The notes beneath the pieces were generated by a model. It was not told the origin of the DNA, searched no databases, and was given only the letters and a program-made list of their open reading frames with translations. A stretch of DNA of 64,000 nt, from contig NZ_QASA01000001.1 of NCBI RefSeq assembly GCF_003340495.1, positions 2,108,001 through 2,172,000 on the forward strand. The letters are read 5' to 3'. Numbering within the stretch: the stretch's first letter is position 1; every line of letters starts with the position of its first letter. This document shows positions 8,531 to 18,449 of this stretch, piece by piece. Made by a program: the position numbers and the translations under genes. The stretch comes from Adhaeribacter pallidiroseus. Its GTDB lineage: Bacteria > Bacteroidota > Bacteroidia > Cytophagales > Hymenobacteraceae.

Positions 8531-9567
8531 AGTTGCGGAATAATTAAAATGGTAGTAAAAACCGATCCATCCGTTTGCGTGGTGAATAAATCGTTTCGGG
8601 CAAAGAGTAAGTACAAGCGGCGCTGTACGCTGCTTAATCCAAAACCCGTGCCTTGCCGGGGGCGGGCGGTTTGCGGATCAAAAGGATTTTGTACGGTCAG
8701 TCGCAAATAGTTTTCCAGGCATTGTGCCTGTAAGCTGATGACTACCGTACCAGTGGTATCGTATAAACCAAATTTAATGGCATTTTCTACTAAAGGTTGC
8801 AGCAGCATGGGAGGGAGGTGCATTTCGGCGCAACCTGGTTCAGCGGTAATTTCGGTTTGCAGGCGGTGGCCAAACCGAACTTTTTCAATGTCCAGGTATA
8901 GTTGCAAATGATTTAATTCCTCGGCTAAACTCACCCACTGGTCTTCTTCTTTTTTTAAAGTTCCCCGCAAAAAATCAGATAACTGATGGATCATGTGCCG
9001 GGCTTCCGCCGGCCGCGTGCCTACTAGAGCACTAATAGAATTTAGGCTGTTAAATAAGAAATGTGGGTTTAGCTGTTCCCGTAAATTAAGCAGTTCGGCT
9101 TCGCGGGCCAGTTTTTCGGCATGAGCCCGCCGGCGTTGGTGCGCTTTTTGGTCTTGCTGGTTATGCCAAATAATGGTAAGCATAGTAACCCAACCCATGG
9201 TAAAAAAGCCAAAAATAAACCGGATAGGTAACGAACGAATCAGAAAAACTTCGTAGTTGATTTCGTCTTCGTTGCACAAGAGTAAAAATTCAAAAGAGGT
9301 AAAAAGCCACATCAAGGCAAATACAGTACAGTACGAAAGCAAAAACCAGTACTGATCGGGCCGGGGGCGATAGAAGCGCAGGATATTTACCAGTATAAAA
9401 CCCATCAGAATCAACAGAACCGTACTGATACTACTATCCGATAAAACTACATTGCCTTCCCAACCAAAGCTATTGAGGGCATAAGCTTGCAGCAAAGCCA
9501 GCACCAACCAGCAAAAACTTAAGGCCAGTAATAAGCGGGGTTGCGTAAATGGGGAGGAAAACTCCAT
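8527..9567 (-). CDS. LytS/YehU-type sensor histidine kinase
   Basis: Membrane sensor kinase of 346 residues. The N-terminal third has four hydrophobic segments (about residues 10-135), then a short coiled linker and the His_kinase domain of the LytS type with LREQLNPHFLFNSLNSIS (phospho-acceptor His169). The ATP-binding domain has the N-box LVENAIKFGL and the G-box GTGFGLSSVQRRL. There is no large periplasmic sensor domain, so it probably reads a signal in or at the membrane. It overlaps the LytTR regulator gene by four bases and follows the LiaF-like gene by 82 bases. Confidence 0.95.
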   Translation of the reverse strand: MEFSSPFTQPRLLLALSFCWLVLALLQAYALNSFGWEGNVVLSDSSISTVLLILMGFILVNILRFYRPRPDQYWFLLSYCTVFALMWLFTSFEFLLLCNEDEINYEVFLIRSLPIRFIFGFFTMGWVTMLTIIWHNQQDQKAHQRRRAHAEKLAREAELLNLREQLNPHFLFNSLNSISALVGTRPAEARHMIHQLSDFLRGTLKKEEDQWVSLAEELNHLQLYLDIEKVRFGHRLQTEITAEPGCAEMHLPPMLLQPLVENAIKFGLYDTTGTVVISLQAQCLENYLRLTVQNPFDPQTARPRQGTGFGLSSVQRRLYLLFARNDLFTTQTDGSVFTTILIIPQL

Positions 9568-9649
9568 AATGCTGTTTAGCTGGAAAGGTATTAAACGGTT
9601 TTTTAAAATTTATGAATGGTCAGCTATGAATATCTAAAATATATCTATC

Positions 9650-10504
9650 CTAAATATAACTGGTTATTTCAATGCCTCCCATTAAGGCTACGCCTTTTAA
9701 AATTAATACTTTGGGGTTGGCGCCATTGGTATTAGGTATAATATTCCGTTTATCGTCGATACCACCCATAACAGCCGTTATCTCAGAAATTACTTGCCAA
9801 TTAGAAGGTACAATAAGCTTGCAACCGCCCATAATTAAAGTCATATCAATGATTACCCGGCCGTTTATATCAGCTTGAGCAAAATTTAATTCGGCTCCGC
9901 CCATAAAAGCGGTAATATCAGCGCCCGTTACATTTTTAGACAAAATGTTACGTTTAATACCACCTAGTACCGCGGTAATTTCTACAAACTCACTGTTTTG
10001 ATTAGAAGAGTTTCCCGCATCAGCGTTTTGGGTGGCATACATGGGATATTCTTGCTGCTGGGTATAAGGGATTGGTTCCGTGGTGTTGAGGGAAGAAGCA
10101 CCCGTTGTTGCGGTTGCATTGTTTATAAAGCGTTCCCGGCGATTTTGCCAATGTTGCCGACGTTCGGCACGGTCCGGCCACGAACGGTTGCGGTTTAAAA
10201 TCATAAATAAACCCGCGCCAATAATAAATAAGGGCCAAGCATACCGGGTAATATGGTAAATCGGATACATTTGGTCGAGCAAAAAGGCTACTCCTAAACC
10301 AATTAAGATAAACCAGGCAAAGTGGCGGAAGCCGTGTTTAGCTCCGTTTATTAAGCCAATTACAATTAAAATCATGGGCCAGGAAAAAAGCCACTGGGGA
10401 AAATAGTAACCCATTTGGCGCAGTAAAAAAATTACCCCAACGGCTACAATTATTAATCCGGCTACAATTTTACCAGATGGAGAACTTGTATGTTGCATGT
10501 TCAT
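9650..10504 (-). CDS. LiaF-like membrane protein
   Basis: A 284-residue protein with about four transmembrane helices in the first 110 residues (IVAGLIIVAVGVIFLLRQMG and three more), a basic, Gln/Asn/Thr-rich linker, and a C-terminal beta-rich LiaF-like domain (about 170-284). The latter contains the repeated turns ITAVLGG, ITAFMGGAEL, MTLIMGG, ITAVMGG and GVALMGG, the repetitive pattern typical of this fold. In Firmicutes LiaF inhibits the LiaRS envelope-stress system. Here it is the first gene of a unit with a LytS-type kinase and LytTR regulator, which suggests by inference that it is their membrane partner. No enzyme function is expected. Confidence 0.88.
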   Translation of the reverse strand: MNMQHTSSPSGKIVAGLIIVAVGVIFLLRQMGYYFPQWLFSWPMILIVIGLINGAKHGFRHFAWFILIGLGVAFLLDQMYPIYHITRYAWPLFIIGAGLFMILNRNRSWPDRAERRQHWQNRRERFINNATATTGASSLNTTEPIPYTQQQEYPMYATQNADAGNSSNQNSEFVEITAVLGGIKRNILSKNVTGADITAFMGGAELNFAQADINGRVIIDMTLIMGGCKLIVPSNWQVISEITAVMGGIDDKRNIIPNTNGANPKVLILKGVALMGGIEITSYI

Positions 10505-10654
10505 ATGTAAAGTTTTTAGGGAAGATAGTGCGCTTTAAGCTAGCTTAGCAACTGCTATAAGGCAACTAGGAACGAATTATCGGTAAATAGAGGTGAAAAG
10601 TCGGTGAAATGTATTGTCGGGTATTACTTAAATTACTGCTTATTTCTATAAATA

Positions 10655-10690
10655 AAAAAAGAGCGGCTACCTAGTAACCGCTCTTGTAAA
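10655..10690 (-). terminator. terminator of the T9SS cargo gene
   Basis: AGAGCGG / CCGCTCT arms with an inner TAC/GTA pairing and A-rich flanking DNA (T-run on the minus strand), 25 bases beyond the stop codon of the gene ending at 10713. Confidence 0.88.
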
Positions 10691-10712
10691 AAATTTAAAA
10701 ATAAGCTTAGGT

Positions 10713-13244
10713 TTATTCCACTACTACTCGTGTTTGCGTACTTCCAGAGTTGCCGGCTGCCTTAAGTATGTAAACACCGTGTTGTAGCTGCTGCTTCACT
10801 GTAATGTCGCTGGTGCCGGTACCTTGCGCATCCGTTACAATAGAAGAAGTATGAACTACCTGGCCTATTGCATTATACAGGTTAAATATAACGGGTTCCT
10901 GAGCCGCAAAGTTTTTAACTTCCACGTGCAGGTTATCTCCTGGATTTGGATTAGGGTATACACTTACCGCCATATTAGCTTGTTCGGGCGTAGCGGTAAA
11001 TACCTCGAGGGTAGATGCATACGCTTCGGTCGCGGTAGCGCTGGCAGCCGGCGTATTTGCTTTTAGTAAAGTAATCCGGGGCTGACCATCGCCATTGCCA
11101 TCGTAGTACTCGGAGATATACAAGTTACCGGTTTTTACATCTTCAATTATATCTAAAGGATTAGCAAACGGCCGACGGAAACCAGGTACCTTAATGCCTT
11201 CGGTAGCGGTTATTTTGCTTTTATTTGTGGCATCGGGGTCCAACACCATAATATCATCGCCGCCACTAAAACGGCAAACCAGCATTTTACCTTTTAATTT
11301 GCCGTTAAAAGCATTGCTCTTGTATTCAATAATCCCGTTTGGCGATTTATTTAAACCAAAGCTGTAGGCGTAGCCCCGGTAATTGGGCTCTTTTGGGGTA
11401 CCTACTTTGTAGCCAGATACTTCGGCCGGATCGTTGCCACTGGTTGGATTGCCTCCGTTTAAGATATATTCATTTCTTAAAGGATTGGGATGACCGTAGT
11501 AACCCCCTTTTACCACCCGGAAGAGAAAATCACCCATGGTTTGGCGCACATCTGACATGGCAGGAACGGTTGCTCCGGAGTAAATCGTACCATTCGACCA
11601 TTTTGTACCTTTTACCAAAGCGGGGGTATTACCCCCCGCCGCGGAGCCATTGGTGGGTACGTACAACTCCCCGTTAGAATGCCACACTAAATCGTAGGCG
11701 TTGCGCACCCCCGTTGCAAATATCGTTACAGGTGCACTAGAAGAATAAGGGTCATACCGGTATCCTTCTTGGGTTTTTACGTTAACCGGCAAACCTTGCT
11801 GTTGCGCTTTTGCTAAATCAAGGCGTAGTATCGCTCCATTCAATAATTTTTCAGGCCGGTTTCCCCAAGCACCATCTAAAGCACCCATTGCCGAGTTACT
11901 ACCCTGCGGAAAATACAAAGCGCCATCTTTACCAAAGTCCAGGCTGTTAGTCGAGTGATCTTTGTAGGAGCGGGGCAAGTTAATCACGAAGTCAGTTACC
12001 TTGGGACTAGATGGAGTAGTTAAGATAATCCGGGAAATCTTACCAGACCACTCCGGGGCATTGGTAAATACAGGAGCAGAGTGGCTGATGTAAGCAACTA
12101 AGTTGCTGGAAGTAGCATTAGGAGCAAATCGGAAACCAATTAATAAACGCTTAGCAGAACCAAAAGGCGAAATGGTTACGTGGTTCGTAATGGTACCATC
12201 TGACCGGATATCCCAACGCTCAATTTTACCAGCAGAAGTAGCGGCATATAAGCGGTGGTCTGGTCCGATAACTAAAGTAGTAAACCCGGCAGTTCCAAAA
12301 GAATTCGTTATTAAAGTTTTTTCCGTAAAAGCAACATTGCATAAGTAGCCGCAATCCGGGGACGATGTAGTGGTTTTGAACTTAGAGGTAAAAGGAATTA
12401 AAGCGTTCCCGTTATCATCCTTTACACCATCGGTTATTTGGAATTCGTAGTTGGTATTAGGGCTGAGCGTAGCCGATAGAGTTACCGCATCGCCTGCAGC
12501 GGTAGAATTAACCGCGGTACCACCAACCAATGACTTACTAGTTGAATACACTTTGTATAATCTAACGGTATTGGTATTGACCGTATTGGTGTTAATGTAA
12601 TTACCTCCCGGATATTTTAAATCCACCGATATAGATTGATCTAAATCAACATTGGTAGAGCCATTAGTGGGTCGTACTGCTGTAACATACGGGCGCACAC
12701 TGGTGGTACCCGTATTTACCGTAAAGTTAATGGTTAAAGAAGTACCAGCTGTACCGGAACCAGCTGCACCGGAATAAGGTGTACATTTTAAAGTATAACT
12801 GCCATTAGTAGGAATCCAGGGGTTATAGTCACCGTTTGAATCACCGAATAAAGCTAGGGGAGGATCCGTTTGCATTTGGTTATGAATTTGCGCCCCGGTT
12901 AAAGTAAAATAAACGCTACCAACTTTAGATGGATAAGTATCAGCCCGAACATTTAAATTTTTGGTAGGGAGCTTAGATAAATACAGGGTAGTGCCGTTCG
13001 TTAAAGTTTGAATAGGCTGATCGGTATCGGCATTGATCAAAGTAAAACTCGTTACTTTTTCGCCGGCGAAAGCAGCGGTCTGGTGGTTAGTTGATTTGAT
13101 AACCTTAGTAATTTTACCGGGATTGGAGGCAAATACAGGTAGATTGATTTTAATGCTAAAAATAAAAGCAAGAAGCAGGACCGCAGATACCCGTTTGTTT
13201 GGCAGACTTCGGGTTCTGGAATACATGGTAAATTCTTTTTTCAT
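10713..13244 (-). CDS. T9SS-exported Ig-like / sorbosone dehydrogenase-type beta-propeller protein
   Basis: An 843-residue secreted protein. A Sec signal peptide (about 1-40, hydrophobic VSAVLLLAFIFSIKI) is followed by an N-terminal beta-sandwich region (about 45-185), an SbsA/Big-type Ig-like domain (about 186-295) and a glucose/sorbosone dehydrogenase-like six-bladed propeller (about 300-745). The C-terminus is a T9SS type A sorting domain (about 765-843; VSVYPNPNPGD, NLYNAIGQVV, HGVYILKA). Type IX cargo crosses the outer membrane and is anchored on, or released from, the cell surface. The propeller family often oxidises sugars with PQQ, but I could not confirm the catalytic residues. It is a single-gene unit ending at a strong terminator. 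Confidence 0.92.
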   Translation of the reverse strand: MKKEFTMYSRTRSLPNKRVSAVLLLAFIFSIKINLPVFASNPGKITKVIKSTNHQTAAFAGEKVTSFTLINADTDQPIQTLTNGTTLYLSKLPTKNLNVRADTYPSKVGSVYFTLTGAQIHNQMQTDPPLALFGDSNGDYNPWIPTNGSYTLKCTPYSGAAGSGTAGTSLTINFTVNTGTTSVRPYVTAVRPTNGSTNVDLDQSISVDLKYPGGNYINTNTVNTNTVRLYKVYSTSKSLVGGTAVNSTAAGDAVTLSATLSPNTNYEFQITDGVKDDNGNALIPFTSKFKTTTSSPDCGYLCNVAFTEKTLITNSFGTAGFTTLVIGPDHRLYAATSAGKIERWDIRSDGTITNHVTISPFGSAKRLLIGFRFAPNATSSNLVAYISHSAPVFTNAPEWSGKISRIILTTPSSPKVTDFVINLPRSYKDHSTNSLDFGKDGALYFPQGSNSAMGALDGAWGNRPEKLLNGAILRLDLAKAQQQGLPVNVKTQEGYRYDPYSSSAPVTIFATGVRNAYDLVWHSNGELYVPTNGSAAGGNTPALVKGTKWSNGTIYSGATVPAMSDVRQTMGDFLFRVVKGGYYGHPNPLRNEYILNGGNPTSGNDPAEVSGYKVGTPKEPNYRGYAYSFGLNKSPNGIIEYKSNAFNGKLKGKMLVCRFSGGDDIMVLDPDATNKSKITATEGIKVPGFRRPFANPLDIIEDVKTGNLYISEYYDGNGDGQPRITLLKANTPAASATATEAYASTLEVFTATPEQANMAVSVYPNPNPGDNLHVEVKNFAAQEPVIFNLYNAIGQVVHTSSIVTDAQGTGTSDITVKQQLQHGVYILKAAGNSGSTQTRVVVE

Positions 13245-13623
13245 AAAAGTTAAAGTTGGGAAAGATAGGTAAGTGAAGATCTAAATGCAGATTTTTTTAA
13301 ATTAGTCTAAATGAACATAAATATAATTACATTTTTATTGGTTTCTAAATTTATATAAAAAATATTATAATAAAGGATGTATTATTTACTTTCTAATGAT
13401 TAGGAAGTCTAACCTTTAAAAACTAAAAAATTTTACCTTTTGGCTATAGTATCAATTTAAAGCGTCAAGAAGCCATACTTGTACTTAAATATAAATAGTG
13501 GTAACAAAATATTTAATATATTGTACAAAAATCTGGAGACTCATAATTTTGATTATAAACCTTATTTTTGAAAAATCCTGCCTGACACAATAGCCTTTTT
13601 GAAATACTAAAGCTAAAATTATC
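13245..13623. other. divergent A/T-rich intergenic region
   Basis: About 380 bases between the divergent T9SS cargo gene and a lipoprotein gene. A TATTTTTG sequence at 13563-13570 fits the Bacteroidota -7 element TAnnTTTG for the rightward gene, but I see no -33 TTTG at proper spacing. No ORF of note. Confidence 0.5.
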
Positions 13624-13638
13624 TTGAAGATTACATCG

Positions 13639-15048
13639 ATGAAATTAAAAAACCAGTTCGTTTTCGCTATATTTTATTTGGCACTGGCGGCCATGAGTTG
13701 TACCAATGAAGAGCAAGATACTCTTGAACCACAAATCCATGTTATTTCCGAAAAGCTAACTGGGGTAAGCCCGACTATTGTTGCTAGCAATATAGGAAAA
13801 CCAAATAATTTTGTTGATTATGCCGAAGGCCAAGAAGTATTTGACTGGGAAAACCTGGCCTACTTACCATTACCCCCGAACAACTCTTCTGTTCCGATGC
13901 CATGGAATAGTAGGGCAAAAATGCAGTTTAGCGAGGATATACGAAACGATTACAAAAAATCGGATGGTTGGGAATTGTATCTGAGCAGTTTTTCTACAAA
14001 ATTCCGGGAAGGATCATTAACCTTTAGCCTTTATAATAAATATCGAGGAGTACTACGCTATTATTTTTTTATTGGTTCAGGTACGCAAAAGTTTCAGGAT
14101 TATAATATTCTACAAAGCCAGGTGAGCTCCGTGGAAGAATCTCCTTTACTAAATTTTACCAGCCAATACCTAGTGGATGTCAATAAAAATGTTCCGCATT
14201 CCATGGGTTATGAACCTCAATTATTTAGAGATTCCTCGTGGTATGCGGTAGAATATGAGCTAGCGTATGATAAAAATATCTATAGCAAAAATTCTAATGA
14301 TCAGATAGGGCTTGATTTTGCTATGACAAAGCAAAACTCTCTTCTAGTAAACGGACAGCAATTACCTGAATTAAAGACAAAAATCCGGGTTTTTGGTACG
14401 CATGATATAATTAGCAACACAATAGCGGCAGATGCCTACTATTTAATTTATGGTTACCAGGATTTAAATCAGATAGCTACTACCTTGCCCAGTAGTAATC
14501 TGGAGTTTTTTAATAATATATACGATTCTAATGTACTAAGTGCCATAAAAGCCGGGACACAATCCATGCACGTATTATGGAATACAAAATTAAACTTACA
14601 ATTAGCTCCAAATGGAGTTGGTGTATTGAATGAGTCATTTGTGATTAGTGGGGCTAACCTATCTAGCATTCAAGGTCTAGGACCGTTTTATAATAAAGCT
14701 TTAGGTATATTTTATTTGAATAAGAAGCCTACATACGTAAAAACAACTAGTTCTGAAAAAAGCCATCCTTACCAATACACGCTTGCTATAAATTCGGTGG
14801 AGTATTTGTTCAACCCAGCAGTATTAGAAATTGCCAAGATCGAAAACCTGCAGCAAGAACTAATAGCTACAGAAACAGAATCATTAATAGAAAACAACAA
14901 AAGAGCTCCGCTATTTTCAGGACAAATTTTAAAATCAAATAAACCGCTCCATATTCAAGGCGTGAAGGTGAGTTTTGAAGTTGTGCCGAAAGATGGCGGA
15001 AATAAAATCCTCGTTGTAAAAACGTTTATGGCGGAGGAAGAAAATTGA
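13639..15048 (+). CDS. hypothetical lipoprotein, 469 residues
   Basis: A secreted lipoprotein with signal sequence MKLKNQFVFAIFYLALAAMSC, the Cys being the lipidation site. I use the ATG at 13639; a TTG at 13624 would add five residues that do not fit a signal peptide as well. The mature part is a long, mixed alpha/beta sequence without a recognised domain. A conspicuous central stretch is rich in Asn, Ser and Tyr, and the C-terminus (LHIQGVKVSFEVVPKDGG) is beta-like. Codon use is more A/T-rich than that of the neighbours, consistent with a lineage-specific or transferred gene. It stands alone, with no terminator seen. Confidence 0.8.
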   Translation: MKLKNQFVFAIFYLALAAMSCTNEEQDTLEPQIHVISEKLTGVSPTIVASNIGKPNNFVDYAEGQEVFDWENLAYLPLPPNNSSVPMPWNSRAKMQFSEDIRNDYKKSDGWELYLSSFSTKFREGSLTFSLYNKYRGVLRYYFFIGSGTQKFQDYNILQSQVSSVEESPLLNFTSQYLVDVNKNVPHSMGYEPQLFRDSSWYAVEYELAYDKNIYSKNSNDQIGLDFAMTKQNSLLVNGQQLPELKTKIRVFGTHDIISNTIAADAYYLIYGYQDLNQIATTLPSSNLEFFNNIYDSNVLSAIKAGTQSMHVLWNTKLNLQLAPNGVGVLNESFVISGANLSSIQGLGPFYNKALGIFYLNKKPTYVKTTSSEKSHPYQYTLAINSVEYLFNPAVLEIAKIENLQQELIATETESLIENNKRAPLFSGQILKSNKPLHIQGVKVSFEVVPKDGGNKILVVKTFMAEEEN

Positions 15049-15416
15049 AATTATTTTTTCGTTAAAACAGGATAATTTACAATAGGAGACCACTCCATAA
15101 TTCAATATATGAACTCAAAAATGAAGCTCCTTAAGATTTTAAATCGTCGAGATTTTCTATTTAACATAATATATATTATAGGACAATTGGTAAGTTCCTG
15201 AAATAGCTTTACACCAATTATGTGAAGCCATGCATAAAAGGAATTTTAAAGGCAACTCTCAAGAAGCATTTTCGCCTACCGAGAAAGAAGGATTGTTTAA
15301 GAAAGTCGATCTGGTAAGCTGACCACCAAACAATATTGAAATTAGAAAAAATAGCGGACTGGTAATTTTATTCGCATATAGATTTCATAACTCTATCTTA
15401 AAGCTAAAATCAAAAA
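15049..15416. other. intergenic region with a possible gene remnant
   Basis: About 370 bases between convergent genes. A short open frame on the plus strand around 15193-15322 reads EIALHQLCEAMHKRNFKGN and then SPTEKEGLFKKVDLVS before a stop. It has coding-like composition, no upstream continuation (an in-frame stop precedes it) and no recognised family, so it may be a decayed gene fragment. No clear terminator. Confidence 0.4.
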
Positions 15417-16961
15417 TTAAGCTATTTTTTTGGTTCCAAATTCCGGCAACCGGATGGTGAATACTGAACCCATGCCTTCTTCACTTTCTACTTGAATTTG
15501 ACCGCCATTATTTTCAGTAATTTTCTTGACAATATATAGCCCAACACCACTACCCACTACATGGGTATGCATGCGTTTAAAAAGTTGAAAAATACGTTCC
15601 CGGTTTGCAACCGGTATACCCAAGCCGTTATCTTGCACGACCAGGTGAAACTCACCATTCTCTAGCCTAATGGTAATTTGGATATGCGGTTGCCTGAAGG
15701 GGGAATGGTATTTAATAGCGTTGCTTACTAAGTTGTAAAAAATGCTTATAATATCTCTTTTGGGATAGCGGAATTTAGTTCCTGATGCCGCATTTAATTC
15801 GATATTAGCTCCCGTAGCAATTATTTCCCGCTCTAGAAGTTGTTTTATTTCTTCTAGCAAATCATTCATATCAATCAGAGTGGCTTCTCGTTCCGAGCTT
15901 TTCTGGATTCGGGAAACGGCAGTTAAATCTTCTACGGTTTGCTTAAAGCGCTGAATGGATTTTTTAATATGAGCTAAATCCATGGCAACCGTAGATTCAG
16001 CGCCCAGTTCTTCTTCTAATGAGGTCACTAATCCTTCGATGTTTAAGATAGGTGATTTTAAATCATGAGAAGCGGTATAGACAAAGGTATCCAGGTCGGC
16101 ATTAACGCGGGCCAGGTGCGCATTTAGCTCTTCAAGTTCTTCCAGATGCGCTTGGGTTCGTTTTTGCGCTATTACGGGGGCGGTAATATTATTCAGGAGA
16201 AGCAGCTTGTAATTACTGGCAGCGTTCATATTTATTGGCGTAAGGGAAAGCTCCCAGTATTGGGAGCTTTCAGACCATTTTACCTCAACCACCTTTTTAG
16301 ATTCCCGCAGATAACTATCCAACAAAAAAGAATTTATCTTTCCCTGGGTTTCTTCCGGAAATAATGCTAAAACCGCATTTCCGAGCACATTTTTTTCTGA
16401 TTGTTCAAATAAGGTTAACGCGTAGCGATTAATACTATAAATGGTACCGGTATCAGAAATAAGAATAACGCCAATAGGTGCTTCTTCTAATGCCTTCGTG
16501 GTGAAATCCGTCCGGACCTTTTCCAAAATATTGGGCGCAAATCCTTGCTCAGAGAAAGAAGTACGTTTTATTTTGGCAAAGCTGCGCCGTTGCGAGGTAC
16601 GCAGAATGGCATCTTCTACAATAGGAGCCATCCGCTGCCCAATCTCATTGGAAATGCATTGTACCGTAGGGCCGATAAAAGGAGAATATTGTAATGCCTG
16701 TTTGATTTTAGTATGGGTGTTACTATCGTCTATCAGCAAAATGGAAATATATTTATCATGTGTATAGGCTTCTTGGGCAAAACGAATCGGGTTTGCAACT
16801 TCTTCTCCAATTAATAGTGCCTGGTAATGGAGCAGTGTTTTGCAGCTATGCGGGAAATTATTTTCGGTGATTCTTTCAAAGACAACATCTAAAGCCAGCA
16901 TACCGTTTTGCAACAAGTCCAAGGAGGTCTCGCGCAGACCAAGGGAAAGTATTGAAGTCAT
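15417..16961 (-). CDS. PAS-domain sensor histidine kinase
   Basis: A 514-residue soluble hybrid-like kinase. Residues 1-130 resemble a receiver fold (YISILLIDDSN strand) but lack a clear phospho-acceptor, so this is probably a pseudo-receiver. A PAS domain follows (about 165-275), then HisKA with TASHDLKSPILNIEGLV (His299) and an ATPase domain with NLVSNAIKYHSP (N-box) and DNGLGIP and GSGVGLYIVKKI (G-boxes). There is no transmembrane segment. The gene begins five bases after the acyl-CoA dehydrogenase stop codon, so they are likely co-transcribed although functionally unlike. The CheY-like protein at 18450 is a possible, unproven partner. Confidence 0.92.
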   Translation of the reverse strand: MTSILSLGLRETSLDLLQNGMLALDVVFERITENNFPHSCKTLLHYQALLIGEEVANPIRFAQEAYTHDKYISILLIDDSNTHTKIKQALQYSPFIGPTVQCISNEIGQRMAPIVEDAILRTSQRRSFAKIKRTSFSEQGFAPNILEKVRTDFTTKALEEAPIGVILISDTGTIYSINRYALTLFEQSEKNVLGNAVLALFPEETQGKINSFLLDSYLRESKKVVEVKWSESSQYWELSLTPINMNAASNYKLLLLNNITAPVIAQKRTQAHLEELEELNAHLARVNADLDTFVYTASHDLKSPILNIEGLVTSLEEELGAESTVAMDLAHIKKSIQRFKQTVEDLTAVSRIQKSSEREATLIDMNDLLEEIKQLLEREIIATGANIELNAASGTKFRYPKRDIISIFYNLVSNAIKYHSPFRQPHIQITIRLENGEFHLVVQDNGLGIPVANRERIFQLFKRMHTHVVGSGVGLYIVKKITENNGGQIQVESEEGMGSVFTIRLPEFGTKKIA

Positions 16962-16966
16962 AGAAA

Positions 16967-18121
16967 TTAGTTATCGAGGATGGGCTGCTCCAATAGAGCT
17001 CTTCCTAACCAAGTATACAAGATATCGGTAGTGGGAGACATAACGTGCGCGGCGCGAGCATCACGCAGCAATACATCTAGCCGCGAATGCTGACTATACG
17101 CAATGCCTCCCATCAGAGTCATCGCCTCGTTTACGACTTCCACGCAACAATGCCCTACTTCGGCCTTAGAGGCCAGTATTGGCAATACGGCGGCCGCCGT
17201 ATTTTTTTCTCCTTCTCGAGTAGCGTGATAAAGTAATTGCCGGGTTCTTTCTATTTTTGACCATAAGAGGCCTAATCGATGTTGCAGCAAAGTATTCTGA
17301 CTCAAAGTGGTTCCGTTGTGCCGGTAACTTCTTTCCATTAAGTGCTTTCGGGCTTCATTAAAAGCCGCTTGCGCGATGCCTAAATACGTACCCGACATAG
17401 CGGTGAGAAAATAAGGAGCTACCACCTGAAAGATATACCAGAGTTGGTCGCCGACTTCTCCCAAAAGGTTTTGCGCCGGAACTTTTACGTCTTTCAGAAA
17501 TAGCGTTTTAGAAGAGTTGCCGCGCATACCCAGTCCCTTCCACTCGGGACCCCACGCGAGTTCTAGCGTATCACCTCGCAAAACCATGCAAGAAAATGCC
17601 TCTTGCGAAGCTTCCGGATCTACCCCGAGCGTGGAAAGCACATAAGAATCGGCTTTGCCGCCATTGGTAACAAAGCTTTTGTTGCCATTTACCAGATATT
17701 CCGCTTCGGACAAGGCTAGTAATTGGGTTTGTGGATAATAGAAATGAGCGCCGGTACCCGGCTCACTTAGGGCCAACGTGGTAAGATGTTCGCCAGCGGC
17801 GATGGGTTTTAATAAGTCTTGCTGCTGCTGCGCCGTAGCTTTGGCACCAATTACCGCTGATCCTACGCAATGCATACCAAAGCAAAGCGCCGTAGAACCG
17901 GATACTTCTCCTAAAATTTCACAAGCTTGGGCTAGGCCAGTTAAGCCCTGACCAAGACCGCCCATTTCTGTAGCTACTACCAGGCCGCCTAATCCCGCTT
18001 TTTGCAAGGCCCGAATACTTTGTTCCGGCCAAATGCCTTGTTCATCCACTACTAATGCTTCCTCTGTGACGGTAGATTTTGCGATAAATCTTACAGTTTC
18101 CAGGCTTTCTTGTAAATTCAT
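16967..18121 (-). CDS. acyl-CoA dehydrogenase family flavoprotein
   Basis: A 384-residue FAD-dependent enzyme of the acyl-CoA dehydrogenase fold, expected to introduce a C2-C3 double bond into acyl-CoA thioesters. Visible are the N-terminal helical domain, the FAD/substrate-binding signatures LALSEPGTGA and FVTNGGKAD in the middle beta-domain, MRGNSSKTLFLKDVKVP, and the C-terminal helical domain with EVVNEAMTLMGGIAY. The substrate cannot be read from the sequence, and some members of this fold are desulfurising monooxygenases instead. It precedes the histidine kinase gene by five bases in the same direction. Confidence 0.88.
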   Translation of the reverse strand: MNLQESLETVRFIAKSTVTEEALVVDEQGIWPEQSIRALQKAGLGGLVVATEMGGLGQGLTGLAQACEILGEVSGSTALCFGMHCVGSAVIGAKATAQQQQDLLKPIAAGEHLTTLALSEPGTGAHFYYPQTQLLALSEAEYLVNGNKSFVTNGGKADSYVLSTLGVDPEASQEAFSCMVLRGDTLELAWGPEWKGLGMRGNSSKTLFLKDVKVPAQNLLGEVGDQLWYIFQVVAPYFLTAMSGTYLGIAQAAFNEARKHLMERSYRHNGTTLSQNTLLQHRLGLLWSKIERTRQLLYHATREGEKNTAAAVLPILASKAEVGHCCVEVVNEAMTLMGGIAYSQHSRLDVLLRDARAAHVMSPTTDILYTWLGRALLEQPILDN

Positions 18122-18449
18122 TTAATGATTGTTCTAAAAGCTACTTATTTTGGACTGGAATATACTGACCATTTTATTAAAAAATTTATTTTTAAAGCAT
18201 ATTAAAGGTTTAAGAAAGAATATAAATTTTTATGTACTTTCTTTTGGGCTTGTACTATTTAAATATATAAAGTTAGACATACGTTTGTATTGATTGATTA
18301 GTTTGTCCTATATTAATGCTTATGTATTCTTATACTTACTTAATAAATTATTCTAAATGAATGGAAGTTACTTTATCCATCCAGAATAGATTACGTAGTA
18401 TTATTTTACGTGAGTTCGCAGTCTACACTTTTGATTAATATAGTAATAT
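18122..18449. other. divergent A/T-rich intergenic region
   Basis: About 330 very A/T-rich bases between the divergent acyl-CoA dehydrogenase and CheY-like genes. It must contain both promoters, but I see no convincing element, ORF or repeat. Confidence 0.5.
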
